A stretch of DNA of 64,000 nucleotides from Siniperca chuatsi (Eukaryota; Chordata; Actinopteri; Centrarchiformes; Sinipercidae), in assembly GCF_020085105.1 (NCBI RefSeq), contig NC_058046.1, positions 15,297,175-15,361,174 of the forward strand. The letters run 5' to 3'. The notes beneath the pieces were generated by a model that was given only the letters and a program-made list of their open reading frames with translations, was not told the DNA's origin and searched no databases. This document shows positions 39,544-52,620 of this stretch, one piece after another. Every line of letters begins with the position of its first letter. Position 1 is the stretch's first letter. The position numbers and the translations under genes are program-made.

Positions 39544-40353
39544 GGCGACATTTTCCTTCACTTCTAGCAACGTACTCATATTTACAGTAGCTCTAAGTCT
39601 CCCGTCTACAACATCTTCAAAACTGGTTTATAACGCTGGTAGGATTATTCAACACTTTGACCTCCAAATTAGACTTCAGCAGGGCGATTGTAGACTTTAA
39701 CAGTAACAAACTGGTTTGAAACAGGGTGAGCATTAGCTGTTAAATAATGGAGACATACCATGTGACCATACTTGTATCTCTTTGTCATGACTGCCCCAGT
39801 CTGAATTAGAAACATCTTAAAATAGCTAAAAAAAACACTTATATAATTAATTTATAAAAAAAATAAAAAGCATTAAGTGTGTGTCAGTATTTTAATAATA
39901 ATAGTGTTACAATAGTCAAGAATTAGTCAGGTCTAACAAGACTTATACATGTGTATACATGGATCCTAGTAAAAAAAGATGGAGTTAAAGTTTCAAATTG
40001 CACAAAAAATCTGTCTTTGTCTTTGACATTGGCAAACATGAATGGGTTTTCAAAAAAAAATCTTTCACAAAAATATCAAATTTCTGACATTTCACAAAAT
40101 GTCAGAAATTTGATTTAAAATTTCACTTCAAACTGCAAGATCATTTCTCTGACTTTCAAAGACTGACTCAATTAAATATTGCCATAGCCTAAATAGCTGT
40201 GGGCTCGTAGAATAAGATGTGAATAACGACAGCCAGGAAACAGTTAACACTATCACTGACAGGCATGCCTTTTGGTTTAAAAAGAGTATGAATCAAGCTA
40301 TCCCTTCAGGGTAGTTGCGACAGTAACAAGGGGCTCCTCTTCAGTTGATAACG
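39544..40353. other. Region between tRNA-Phe and fam81b stop
   Basis: AT-rich; the right part is probably fam81b 3'UTR (minus strand). It holds a perfect hairpin at 40075-40114 described separately. Confidence 0.5.
40075..40114. other. Perfect 18-bp inverted repeat with 4-nt loop
   Basis: Left arm 40075-40092 is the exact reverse complement of right arm 40097-40114, separated by CACA. It lies about 240 nt past the fam81b stop codon, within its likely 3'UTR, and could form an RNA hairpin or a cruciform. Such an arm length without mismatch is unlikely by chance; it may be a MITE relic. Confidence 0.85.
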
Positions 40354-43300
40354 TCACAAGTCGTTGAGCTCTGCCACCTTGCTGCAGATGTGCCTGATAT
40401 CTTTCTGAAGCTTCTCCTTGTCAAGGCGGGATTTGATGTTACCTATCTGCCTCAGGGACTCAATGGCATCGTGCACAGACAGGAACCCTGTCCAGAAGAG
40501 AAGCAGTGTGTGCAGAGGATCACCAGACATAATGCATTTGAGGTGAAAATGATTCTCTGAATACTGCTGGCGATTGAGGTGTGATATGGGTATTGAAGTT
40601 GGGCTTTTGGTCTGCTTGTACAGTGCTTATAACTATCTATAATGTTTGCTTTCTGATAGTTAGTGGTGGCTCTAACCTTGTTTCATTTACTAACAGTTGC
40701 AAAGACATGTTACATTTCTATGTAGTTTCAATTCATTTAGTGATGTTAAGGTGTATTTTGCTCTCTTTAATATCTTGGTGGTCTCTGTTTTTAATCTAAA
40801 ATAGTCTTTGGCCCTAATCATCAGTTATCACGACTTCATTGGGTAGTTAAGAACATACTGCCTAAAATGGATCCATCAATATTGCATGTATTGTAAGAAA
40901 TATTATTCAGTGAGGGATAAACTTTCTTGTACAATGATGGGATATTAAATTTCTCTCCTTCTCTTTCAGACTCCCCCGGCTGTCTTACGAATATTTACGA
41001 CACTCATCAATTATGCATTGCTTTTCTCCCCTCTATTACCATCTCCTTCCATCTTTTCATCCTATGCTTAAAATAGAGCAATGGATGGGTGGATGGTTCT
41101 ATAGCCTTGAGTTCAACGGCTGAGCGGTGATTCATAGAGTAGTTTACCCCTGCTCTTATTTACTGATGAAGGACTTGCCTCTTTTCTGTTTGTCTACACT
41201 TTAATAAGAGCTGGAGACTGAGAGGTTGACAGAAAGGGGGGAAGGTTTGAGATCTTATGCCAGGGCTCCTGGGAAATTAACTTCCAATTGGCACATCAGT
41301 GAGCTGGGGATGGATGTTCACAGCAGCTCGATGCAGAGCTGAGCTGGTTGCCTAGATAGCTGTGTATTCCTATGGCTTGTCCTATGACTTATTAGCTTTG
41401 AGGTAGCTACATGAAGCTGAGATGTAGCTCACATCCATGTAATTTAATCTGGTTAAAAATCCTGCTGTATTTGCCAGTTAGCGTGTTGCTGATAGTTTTC
41501 TTTGTCACATAAAGAGAGAGGGAGTCTTGAGTGGCTCAGCTGACCATGTCTCTTTGATATGATGTAATTCCATACGTCTGATTTGTTCAGTGTAACAGCT
41601 ATAGACTTTAACCTTGGCCCAAGTCTGTTGCCACCGATATGATTCTGATCCTGGCCTGTCAAAGAGATTTTCGGGCCAGATAGAGGCCAATCCTCTGTCA
41701 TTTAAACCATCACTGTACTGGTTCTGATTAGGTTCCATAGTCATGTTTCTCCTTGAAATTATAATTAAAATAGTTCCAGCTACCTAGAATGAGAGAAATA
41801 CACAAGCCCACTTTACACTATGGTTGTCAACATTAAGTATAAAATGTATAAAAATGTAACGATTTGATGAAACCACATGACGAGTTAGCTGCTGAATTAG
41901 GCATGTTGCCTCCTGTGTATGCAAGCTCTGCCGCCCTTACTACCAGAATAATTCAAATATAGCTCACTTCTCATGCTTAATTTAAGATGTCATCACCAAG
42001 TCATTGACCACTGTCATTAACTGGCATATTAGGCATCTCATTTGTGGGCAAAAGAAATGAACCATATTAGTCAAGTAGTCAGGTCACTTCAATTTATGAC
42101 TAATTATGAACAGCCTCTCTCTTTTTTTTTCTGACTCTTTTGTGCTCCAAGCGTCCAAGCGTTCTTGGATGTGCATTTTTTCCTTGACGCATATGGTAAG
42201 GTACATATAGTATGTTTGTGTTTACTCACTGATGACAGCAAGTTACCGACAGTGATCACCCACCTTTGTGGTTTTCCTGTTTGAGCAGCTGCAGCTCCTG
42301 ATGAAGGCTGCTCTCCATTGAGGTCATTCTTTTACTGAGTTTGGTTTCAGAGCGTTTCAGCTGATCTGCCTGACTGCGGTTGGCCTGGTCCCGCTGGGTC
42401 TCAAACTGCTCCACACGGGCCACCAGAGCACGTAGCCGGTCAGCTAATCTAGACGTTGACTCTAACTGAACACAGAACACAGATAAAAACTAACATTTCA
42501 AACTTACAGTACTGCACGATAGGTTTTTAATCCTCACACTGTGTATCTGACCCGTCCAGACAGTTTTCCTGATTTTAAGATTCTACTTGTAACATTTGAG
42601 CTTTACAAATTCACAACCATACTTTTGAAATATTACTGTAACTGACAAGGTCACGACCGAGAAGACTTGCAGCCTCTACAATGCATTTTACAGTTTTTCT
42701 ATGGCATGAAACAGAAAGAGGGTGCTGTTCATCAGGCAAAAGCTAAAACTTTCACAGATTCATGATAAAAAGTTGTTTTCATCTACATGATTTTTTGATG
42801 TCAGTAAAATGAAAGAAAAAAGAATATTGCAATAAAATTGGAGAAGAGGCAAGAAGCAACACCCTCAATTATATGATAGGTCTCATAATTCATTTAAGGA
42901 TGACACATCGAGCACTTTGGAAGAACTCACCCATACAAAACACCCCCTTTAACCCTCTGCAGCTTTCTCAGCATCTGTTCCACCTCATTATCATTTTTCA
43001 AAGTTTAGTCCTTTTTTTCCTGCTGAGTCACAGCTGAAAACGTGTGATCGAAGCCTGCACATTTGAACACCACACACAAAAAAGTTGTCTCTTGCAGATC
43101 TTGACAACTTGATCGTGGAGGCATGAGAAAACTTGAAGGACAGTAAAGGCAAAGGAGACAAAATGTACAAATATGCCATATTCTGAGTGTGGCCTGTGCA
43201 ATATTACTTGCATTTTGTTATTGTGGACATCATTGTATGAACTCTGGGTCAAACTGACAGCTACGGTACCATTTTGTCCTGCTGTTGTGTGCAGTGCTGG

Positions 43301-46300
43301 ACTGAGCTGTTGAGCTGTTGTTCTGTCCACTTCCTCAGCGAATCTGTCTGCTCCTTGGCTTCCTTCAGTTCACCTGACATCCTGCAAAGCCATCAGGAAA
43401 AGAAAGAAGAGAAATGTAGTAGGCTTTATTTTGAAAATGCAGTCACAGATGAAGTTGCAAGTTGCATTTTTTGGTTTCTTTTGTCAAACGAGACACCAGA
43501 AATTCCATTAATAGATTAGATTATAAATGTCTTAAAAATGCATACAGACTGGCTAATACCTGGAAACCTGAGAAATGCTTGCTGTAAATTTAGGCCCATT
43601 ATACACAGTTCCTACTTGGCACTGCTTGGTGCTTGGCACTGGAATAAGAATTTGTCTGTTTCCATAACCAATACTTTTTCGGCACCTCCTTGTCTTTGAG
43701 TGAAACGTCTGGTGTGAAAACAGAATGTCAGTCATAAATCAATAACTGATATTCTGTCACTTTATTTTAAAAGCTTTATGTTCAGCTGGTTGGAGCTGTT
43801 TGAAAGTCAGTGTTCAGAATTGCGTTCTCTCTTAGTAATTAGAGGTGAGATTTCCTCAGCAATAGCGTTTCTTTTTTTTGGCAGCCTCAGCAGGAAGAAC
43901 ACTGTCACTCTGTGGTTGGGTGTTGTTTCGATATGTGCATAGAGGCACACAAACTCACATTCACACCATTGTCACCAAATAACTGAATGCACATCTGCAC
44001 ACATGCAAACATGAGCATAATTGTGCTTAGAGATTAAAATGTGCAGATTGTTTATTTTATTCATCAAAGTACTAATATTATTTTGGTGGAATGATGCTGC
44101 ATAAGAAACACTTGTTGCTCACATTACTCACATAGCCCGTTGGGTCAACAATGTTAAAGTGTCTTAGATGAAAGCTGCAACCTTGGACATGCTGAGTGAA
44201 ATATTATGTGTGCAGTATTGTAGTTGAGGACACAAAACACATTGTCTCATGGGGAATTTCTCTCTTGGCTAAAATGTTTTATTATATATAAAACATACTG
44301 GCACTTCAATTCAATTGACCTTCTTTCCTCTAATTCCTCCAATACGATGGATTCGTCCTTAATGATAAAATCAATGAGACGAATGTCAGGACTTGTGTAT
44401 GTGTGTGTCTGTGTTTGACCGCAATACAAATCAGACTCCTGCTACAATGAATTTAACTCTGCATGTCTGCTGCTACAGATACACTTTTATAATACCACGC
44501 TGCCTGGCTAATCTGGTTAATGTTGACAGTTGTTAAGCCAGGCGTACACTAAACAACAGGACAGCTGATTTGGCCGTGTTAGATGGGTTTTCAGAATCCG
44601 CCTGTCTCCATGGAGGTTTATCATTTCCCTATTGTAAGAGGGTGAGTGTGTCTCCATTTAATTGCGGCCTTTGTGTTCTTGAGCTTGTCTGAAACTTATT
44701 ATTAAACATGTTTGATTCTTTCATCAGTGGTATTGTACTGTGAGCAGTAGAACAAGCTGAATTGTTGCTCTGGGCAACATCTAGACAGAAGTTACAGTCA
44801 CATAATGTCGTTTAACAAAATGATCCTGTGGGTGGCTGGCCATTCTATTGAGTATGTGTAGGCATCTTAGAAGAGGATTCAAAAGGTGTCTAATTCAAAC
44901 TGTCAATGACACCATTTGAATCACCTGAGGTGACAGGATAAAAATACTCTTGCTAACACACTGGACAAACATGGTGCATCAAACTGTTGTAGACTTTGGA
45001 TATTGGGTTTCATTTGTGAAAACCAAAGGGACCTTGATTAGACATTGATAGATGTTTTGTTCCAGGTTTTGAGACCTGATTTACTGTAGCTAAGTTGCTT
45101 CTAACAAAAGTGGCCTGACAGTAGTTGTGACTCAGTGTATCTTAGCCACAAGTTAGGTGGTCAGAGCTGAAAGGGTTTTGAAAACGCCAGGAGGATGTAA
45201 AATCTACTGAGGTCCTGTGGACTGAAGGTTAATGAAGGACCCTCTGAAATCACCTGGGTTTGCTTCAAACTGACTTGGCAACAAAACAGACAAGGCAGGT
45301 CAAGAGAGTAAATAAACAGGGAGCCAACATCACTGACGAGTTTAGGACGAGTTTATTTAGGGATGACACATCAATGGTCAACCCTGGATGAGTGGATGGA
45401 AGATATAATATTGTTTTTTGTTCTTGTTATTATTTCACCTGTTTCAGAAACACAGACCGTATTGGTTTTCATCTATTTTTATCTGTTGTTCTTTTGGTTC
45501 TAACATGATCAGTGACCTGGTTTTCATTACAGATCTACAACATTACTAAATAAAGCGTAGTCATCATTCATGTTTCTCTGCTTCTGTTTCCCCCATGGCA
45601 AAACTATGTGATTCATTTTGCATATTGCTTCCAATTGAGACTATTTATCAGCTGGATCAGTAAATCAACTTAACTAACAGCTTTTCTGAGCCTCTGGTAT
45701 CAATATCTTGAGATTGCCATGGCTCTAAAATGCCCAGCTTGAAACAGCTGAGAGTTAGGACTGGGGACATTATTTGATAAGCAAATTAGTAACTCAGATT
45801 TTTCTTTATTATGTGAGTCTGGGCAGAATGAAAAAGGGAACAAAATCACTCATGGAGCCCTGCTAAAAGGCAAATTAGAGAAATTAGACAATGGCCATGC
45901 TTCCTAGTCACCAGCAGCACATTGAATACAGAATAATCTTCAAGACAGTCTGGAGAAAGTATGGAATTTAAAAAAAGCAACCATGTTTACAAATTATAAG
46001 TTATGTACATGGACATTTCTAACATACAATGATTTTACAGGAGCCAATCATTGTGAAAAACCATCTTCATGTAAATATTAATATTATAATAAATATTAAT
46101 ATTATAATAAAACTGCAGTGTTTAGCAGCAGCCCAATTTCCCCAAAAAAGGGTTGGCAACAGGTGAATCCCTGGAGGGGTATGCTGTAGCAGTTTGTATG
46201 TCTGCATGAATCATTAGCACCACGAGATAAGATGTGCTGCTGTGAAACTGTAATACAAGTTTGTTACCTACAGAACCATTTTTTTCTGTCTTCGCTTTTT

Positions 46301-47336
46301 TTTTTTACTCCTAATCACAGCTAACTGTGTAGCTGTTAGTGTACAGAGGCACCGAGGCCACTCCATTAAAAGAGAAGAAAGAAGACATCAAAAGAAATCA
46401 GACTAATACATAAATGCCTTAGTATGTTTGGGTTGTGTTTACTCTTTAATTAATAAACTTACCTGGCCTCTAGTAGTTTAACTTGTGTAAGCAAATCAGA
46501 CATGGAGCTCCTTTGGCCCTGGGAATGCTCTGACAATGAGGCCTCCAGTCTCCCCAGGTCATGATAAAGCTGGTAATAGGAAAACACACAAACAAATGCT
46601 GTTATGTGACAGTGGAGCGTCTTGTGGTGCCGGCTCCATGATCTGACCTTTACCCTTTGGGATGAGTCAAACTGATTGAGCTACTGCACCACTCCTGTGG
46701 CCTGCCAGGACTGGGAGTAACAGCGGTGACCCACTTTCTCTGCATTTTCAATTATCTTTATGGTACATGCTTGACCACTGCTCCACAGCTAATGTGCTGT
46801 CATCACAATGATTTACCGCCGTGTGTCACCAACAGAACTGAGTGCAGGCTGAATCAGTGTGTGTGTATGTGTGTGTGTTGAGGGTAGCTGTGGTTGACTT
46901 AAGATTTAGTAAAGTGATGGAAAGCATTATCACATGTGACATATGTGTCCTAATCCAGGGTTTTAATATTTTTATAATATTGATCTTGTCAGTGAAAGCT
47001 GTTTATGGAGAGACCTTGACATCCCTGTTTGGATTAGTTTCACATCTCATTTCCTTCTTTCAGAGTCTGTGGTTGTGGTTGAGCCTTTGAGTTTACTTTA
47101 TAAGGCCAGTCTCACTCAGCAGCAATAAGCTCCAAATCACCTGCCAAACAGCCAGCCTTCCTCTCTAGGATAAACAGCAAAATACTTCCCCTGTGTATAT
47201 TGTCAGATTATTATTTTCTTAATGCAAGCAGCATTTAAATGAATGAAATCCCCATTTTATATCTAATACATTCCCAAAGGAGAACATTATTCCATCATTT
47301 GAGACTGGAGTATTTAAATTAATCCAAGGCTCAACA

Positions 47337-47387
<51 letters not shown>

Positions 47388-50300
47388 TGTGCGTTAAGAC
47401 AAAGGAGGGGTAAGGATTAGGTTAGGGTTGTAGGTTTTGTTACTTAGTGTAATACGGCATAATTTAAGAAATATAAGAAATAGATTAAGAGTGTACAACC
47501 ATGTTAGCGGGTCTTTGAGTCTGTACTTAGGCTAAGCGGTGCTTTGCACTAAATGGTAATGCCAGCATGCTAACACACTCACAATGATAATGCTAACATG
47601 CAGATGTTTAACAGGTATAATGTTTAACATGTTCATCATCTTAGTTTAGCGTGTTAGCATGCTAACATTTGCTAATTAGCACTAAACACAAAGTACAGCT
47701 GAAGCTGATGGGAATATTATTCACTATGCAGGTATTTGGTCATGAACCAAAGTATTGGGCAAATTGAAATTTTTAGTAAATGATGGCACTAGATGAAAAG
47801 TTCAGGGATGAACAAATTTAGACCAAAATTTAATGGCAATCCATCAAACAGTTGTTGAGACATTTCACTCAAAACCACAAATGCCAACCTGCTGGTGGCG
47901 CTAGAGGAAAAGTCAGAGGATCACCAAAGTCATTAGGAATCATCCTCTGGGAACTATGAACGTCTGTACTAGATTGTGTGACAATCCATCCAGTAGATGT
48001 TGTGATATTTTACAGGATAAGTGAAAACTTTTACCAGCTGGTGGCACTAGATGAAAAGTTGGGGGATCACCAAAGTATGAAGGGTTCATCCTCTGGACAC
48101 AATAAAGTCTGTACCAAATTTCATGGCAATCGATCCAATAGTTGTTCGGGACATGTCACTAAAAAACAAAAATGTCAACCTGCTGGTGGTGCTAGAGGAA
48201 ATGTCAGAGGATCATCAAAGTCATTAGGTTCATCCTCTGAGGACCACGAAATTCTGAACAAAATTTCATAGTAATCCATTGAATAGTTGTTCAGATATTT
48301 CCGCCTGGACCGAAGTGGTGTACTGACCGATTGACATACATTTCCATCCCTAGAGCCATGCTGCTGTCATGGCATCATAAAAATATGCAATGTACCATTC
48401 TAGTTTTGCAATATTACAGATTTCAGAATGTTCCCTCTTGCACAGTTCTGCCAAGTTGTCTTGAATGCCACAGAGAGAAAGAGGAATTTTGATATGTTCA
48501 AGTATATCAGAGGATTGATTTTCAGATTTTCTTTTTGGCACTGGTGTAGCTGCTTTGTACATAATGTGGACTTCAGCTAAACTGCAGCCTTATGTTTCGT
48601 TTGCCAAACCCTTTGTCAGCACTGATGCACCATCTCTTACCTTGACTTCCAGCTCTTTGAGCCTCACATCCACAGCTGACCTGAGCTCTGCCACCTCCTT
48701 CTGCAGGCTAATCAGCTGCTGCTCCCCAGAGCTCACGTCAGCACTCAGCTGGGTGATGCTGGCATCACACCTGATAATAGGAGGGGAAGCAGAGAGGGAC
48801 CACTGAATGAAAATTGTGGGATGAGGAGGGAGTTAGGGAAAGGTGTGAAGACAGGGAGATGAGCAAAAGGCTGGAGAAATCAGGGAATTTTACTTCAGAT
48901 GGTAGACAAACAGGCAGATAGATGGAAAAAAAATCAGACAGCTGCCCTTATCAATACTTTCCAAGGCGAGCTGATGGAAGACAAAAGAAGGTTCCGCTGA
49001 ATCCTGAGTAGTGATAGTTTATCCTTTGAATGCTGAACAAACACATTTGAATGTTCCAGTTGGTACATGTTTGTATGTTTGTGTGTGTGCCAATATATTT
49101 GTGATAAAATACAATGTGAGCTCATCAACCACATCCAGCAGCTAATTGTGGAGAGGCCCAGTATGAAATTTGGGTTATTTCCCCTGTAGATCACTACAGT
49201 TTTTCCATAAAGGGATTCACAGAACAATACAGTTTATCAAAAACCACTGGCCCTTAACTTACTTCATTATTTATGACTAACGTACAAGAAGTCATTAGAC
49301 TGAGTGGGTGAAGTTTTTCTACAGCCTTTATTGGACCATAAATCAACTGTTTGTTGAGTAATAGGCAATATCTCTTCTCACCACTGACCTCTTAAACGCC
49401 ACAGCGGAGGCAGGTCTACTGTGAAACAGGATGTTCACAAAACAACACTACATCTTTGACCTACTGTCTGATGAGAAATGACATTATCTCAGATGTATTG
49501 ACCAATGATTGCCAGGGATGTTCAAAATAATTCAGCCTAGATAGCTACACAGTAAAAACACCACTCCTAATGCAAGTCCTGTTAAGCAGAGCACAAAGAT
49601 GACAGCCTCTCCTCAGCAATCCAATCTAACAATTGCACAATCTGCTCAGACACAAAATAATGAGCAAGTGCTAATCAGCATCTCAAGTGTGTTCAAACCT
49701 AGAAACCTCACTCTGGTGAGAACAAAATAATGAATGTGTGCATCTCTTTGAGAGTGTCAGAGGTGATGCCATGGCAGATTAGAAGTTGTGAGACTGTGAA
49801 GAGCTGCCAGACAGGATACAGGCTATACAATTTCACTTCATTAGAGGTAGAGAAAAACAAGTAGGACATCAGCAAGTAAACTTAATCAGTCAAATCACTT
49901 GTGCATCAGACCTGGGTCTAAATAATTGTACAACTCCTCCAAATAATGTTTTGGAGGAAAGTTTCAATCTGCTAGCACTTGCAAGTCATTACATTGCTGT
50001 ATTTGTTAACACTCTGTACAGTTTGTACCTCAGCGTTTGCATACATTGTTTGACACAGGCCTGGTGTGCATACCTGGCTACTCTTCCTCTCAGGTCTCCA
50101 ATGATAGCCATGTTCTTCTGGTCCAGGTTTTGAACAGCCATTGTGGTTCCAGAGGTGATGGAGTCCCGCTGAGCGATCTGTCTCTCCAGGGCCTGCTCCA
50201 AACAAAGAGAGCATATTTGTCTATTTTATGTTAAAGGAATGCAAAAAAAATTTCAGCAAGTTAATGTGGAATAAAACACAGATGCGGAAATATACAAATA

Positions 50301-51049
50301 AAGCATTTAGTATGTTTATAAAATAGTTTGTTGGCAGAAAACAAAAGATGACAATAGATAATCGTGTGTTAATTCCCTTTCTGCCCCTCATTTTAATGCT
50401 GTATAAATAACCATTGTGGGTAAAACTACCATATGTCCTTTGCCAAGAACTTAAAACTGCCACCTTTGCATGAATAATCATTGTATATGATAGGCCATTC
50501 ACACATGCGCAATGTATCTCTGATAACCCAACATCAAAGACACGACCCTCTGGCTTACCATGACAGCAAATAGAATGTGTGATGTTCCTTTCATTTGATT
50601 TAGCAGCATATTCACTTTACAGCTTAGCGTTTTATTTCCTCGTGTGCAGAATGAATTAGCTCTTAGGCATTTATGTAATATTTCAGTTAATGACAGCCTC
50701 TAATCATCTTAATGGCCCATTTGGTATGCACTGATTAAGTTATGTATTTCATTTTTGTGCTCTGTTTATGTGGCTTGTTCTGTTCAGCTCATCCATGAAT
50801 CCAAAGACTAATTTGTTTCATGAGTCAAATTTCCATGCACTTCCCAGTAATTCTTCTCACTGCAGTTTTTCAGAGGTTAGTGCATAACTTGGCAGTAATT
50901 ATTTAACCACATACTGTGTACATCATTAGTTTTTTGCTTGTACAGACAAAATGTCCGCAAGCTGATGATGATGAGGAGTCAGGCAGGCTTTGCTCAGATG
51001 CTGCACCATTCTATCAGGTGTAATCAAATCAGCTGTGAGTTTGTGGGCA

Positions 51050-51080
<31 letters not shown>

Positions 51081-52185
51081 GTGTGTGTGTGTGTGTGTCC
51101 GGATGTTTGCTGCACATCAAAACAGACGAGGAGAAGAGATAAGGCAGATAAAAGAATGAGCACGAAAGGAAGACCAGACAGGTAGCGAGAAAAGCGAAGC
51201 CACACAGATGGATAATGACTTTATCCACATAATGAGACATAAAGATATTTCTGACAAAAAAACAAGGCTACAGGACACATGGCAACAGTATTACTTAAGT
51301 GTATTAGTACATTTGCATATAACAAACACCCTGCCCACTAACCTCCACAATCTACCCACTTGTATACCTGTATGTCCATGCTAAGCTGCTTGACAATGCG
51401 TGTGATCGTCAGTATGTGATTCTCCAGCAGCTTGCGGGAAAGTGCCTCGACCTGGACGGAGCCCTGGGTGGACTGCAGACCTGCTGCCACCTCCTCTTTG
51501 ATCCTGAAAGCCTGCTCCAGCAGCACAGCCAGTGTCCTCTCCTGACCACTCAGACGGCCCTCCAAGACATCAGGCCTTAATCAGGAAGTAAACAGAAACA
51601 GAAGAACACGCTTTGAGTCAAAACATTTTAGAAGCTCATTATTATTGATTTTGGAAATTGAGGGATATCTGTTGCAAATCAAGAAAAGTCAAATTAACAT
51701 TTTCTAGCAGTGAAGGCACAGGAATACATTCAGGTATTTAAAAAAAACTTTTACAGTGTAATTCAATGAAGCATTCATCCACCCAGAAGAATAATGAAGG
51801 CGGAATGAGATGATGTGCATTGGTTTTCATACCCTCAGGTCATCCTCAAACCAGATCTCTCATTGACTTCATGTCACTGCACATGCTGTGTCACCCTGAT
51901 GCTACTGTGGATTAAGGATTAATCTGATCAATGTGATTCACAGCGCTGTTAGAAAGGTCGCTGGTAGTTCTCAACCGTATTTCCATCCTATCAGCAGGGG
52001 GAAATAGAACGTATCTACCTCTCTGACGCAGATTGATTTTAAAATTGAATTAGTGACCCACAGGAAGGATGGTGAAAAATATGAAGGTACTGTAATAGTT
52101 TTGATGGTTATAAAATACAGTAATTCAATAAGAAAACTTACCTGGTGCGATTCTGATAGGGCTGTAACTTTGACTCATGTGACAT
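40354..52185 (-). CDS. fam81b: FAM81 family coiled-coil protein, FAM81B
   Basis: Eight coding exons, minus strand: 52185-52142, 51575-51368, 50192-50074, 48770-48641, 46569-46463, 43381-43270, 42465-42264, 40487-40354. They total 1056 nt (351 aa) and all junctions are in phase. Recognisable FAM81 blocks are LLEQAFRIKEEV (exon 2), DLRGRVARCDASI (across exons 3-4) and VHDAIESLRQ in the last exon. The protein is almost wholly coiled coil, with no membrane segment or enzyme motif; cellular function is poorly known. FAM81B rather than FAM81A is chosen because the gene sits between skic3 and mctp1, as in tetrapods. Human FAM81B is about 450 aa; the difference is an N-terminal extension missing here. 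The start at 52185 is chosen because the preceding exon (ending near 52454) has an in-frame stop. Confidence 0.86.
47341..47391. repeat. (GT)n microsatellite
   Basis: Twenty GT units followed by an imperfect ATGTGTGTGTG run, in fam81b intron 4. Confidence 0.97.
47500..48362 (+). repeat. Teleost interspersed repeat with internal tandem units
   Basis: Begins with TTAGCATGCTAACA-type sequence and ends near CATCCCTAGAGCCATGCTGC. It contains three or more diverged units of about 90-130 bp sharing CACCAAAGT..T.AGG.TTCATCCTCTG and CAATCCATCCA.TAGTTGTT phrases. I recognise this composition as a repeat very common in percomorph genomes. Open frames inside are incidental. Confidence 0.7.
51050..51098. 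repeat. (GT)n microsatellite, imperfect
   Basis: GT repeat with one GC interruption in fam81b intron 2. Confidence 0.97.
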
Positions 52186-52620
52186 TCTTCTTGTCTAAAA
52201 AGAAAAACACATATTACATATTTTGGTGTGATATACAGTAGTTTTTACTCAAATATGTTTCTAATCTGCTCTGCTAACATTACTGCTCTGTTAAATGTAT
52301 CATAATTTTTTTGTTAAAATCAACAGAACAAACTGTTTATAGCCCTGTCTGGACATGACGAGATCCATGTAATGCTATATAATATGTTCCCTTTTTTTAA
52401 GCAGCAATATATTAAGCAGTAATTTTCATATTTTTACATTTCAGAATACTCACAGGCCTGTGGTGTTCTTCAGCTAGCTCTTGAGTTAATGTGTTTGTGT
52501 TGTCACTTGGTAACTGTGGTCTCCTTGAGAGGGGTGCCAGTTCCTGCCCGTGTGAATTTGAAACGCAGTAATGCGAGAATGATGCATTGTATACTTGGTG
52601 AAGCAGCTTTGCTCAGCAAA
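52186..52620 (-). promoter_or_regulatory. fam81b: fam81b 5'UTR exon and promoter region (approximate)
   Basis: A GTGAGT donor on the minus strand near 52453 and an acceptor just before 52189 define a noncoding exon upstream of the start codon. The upstream exon has a TAG in the frame of the chosen start, so it is 5'UTR. No core promoter motif is recognisable. Confidence 0.4.

Larger units (their letters stand above)
43260..50073. other. Large fam81b introns 3-6
   Basis: Introns of 1.3 to 3.1 kb. Apart from the perciform-type repeat near 47.5-48.4 kb, a GT microsatellite and a short tandem duplication of about 18 bp around 46076-46112, I see only unique AT-rich sequence. Confidence 0.5.

Noticed and set aside
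43580-43735. Possible MITE in fam81b intron 6 (cassette around TGGCACTGCTTGGTGC)
   Set aside because: No convincing terminal inverted repeats or target duplication were seen.
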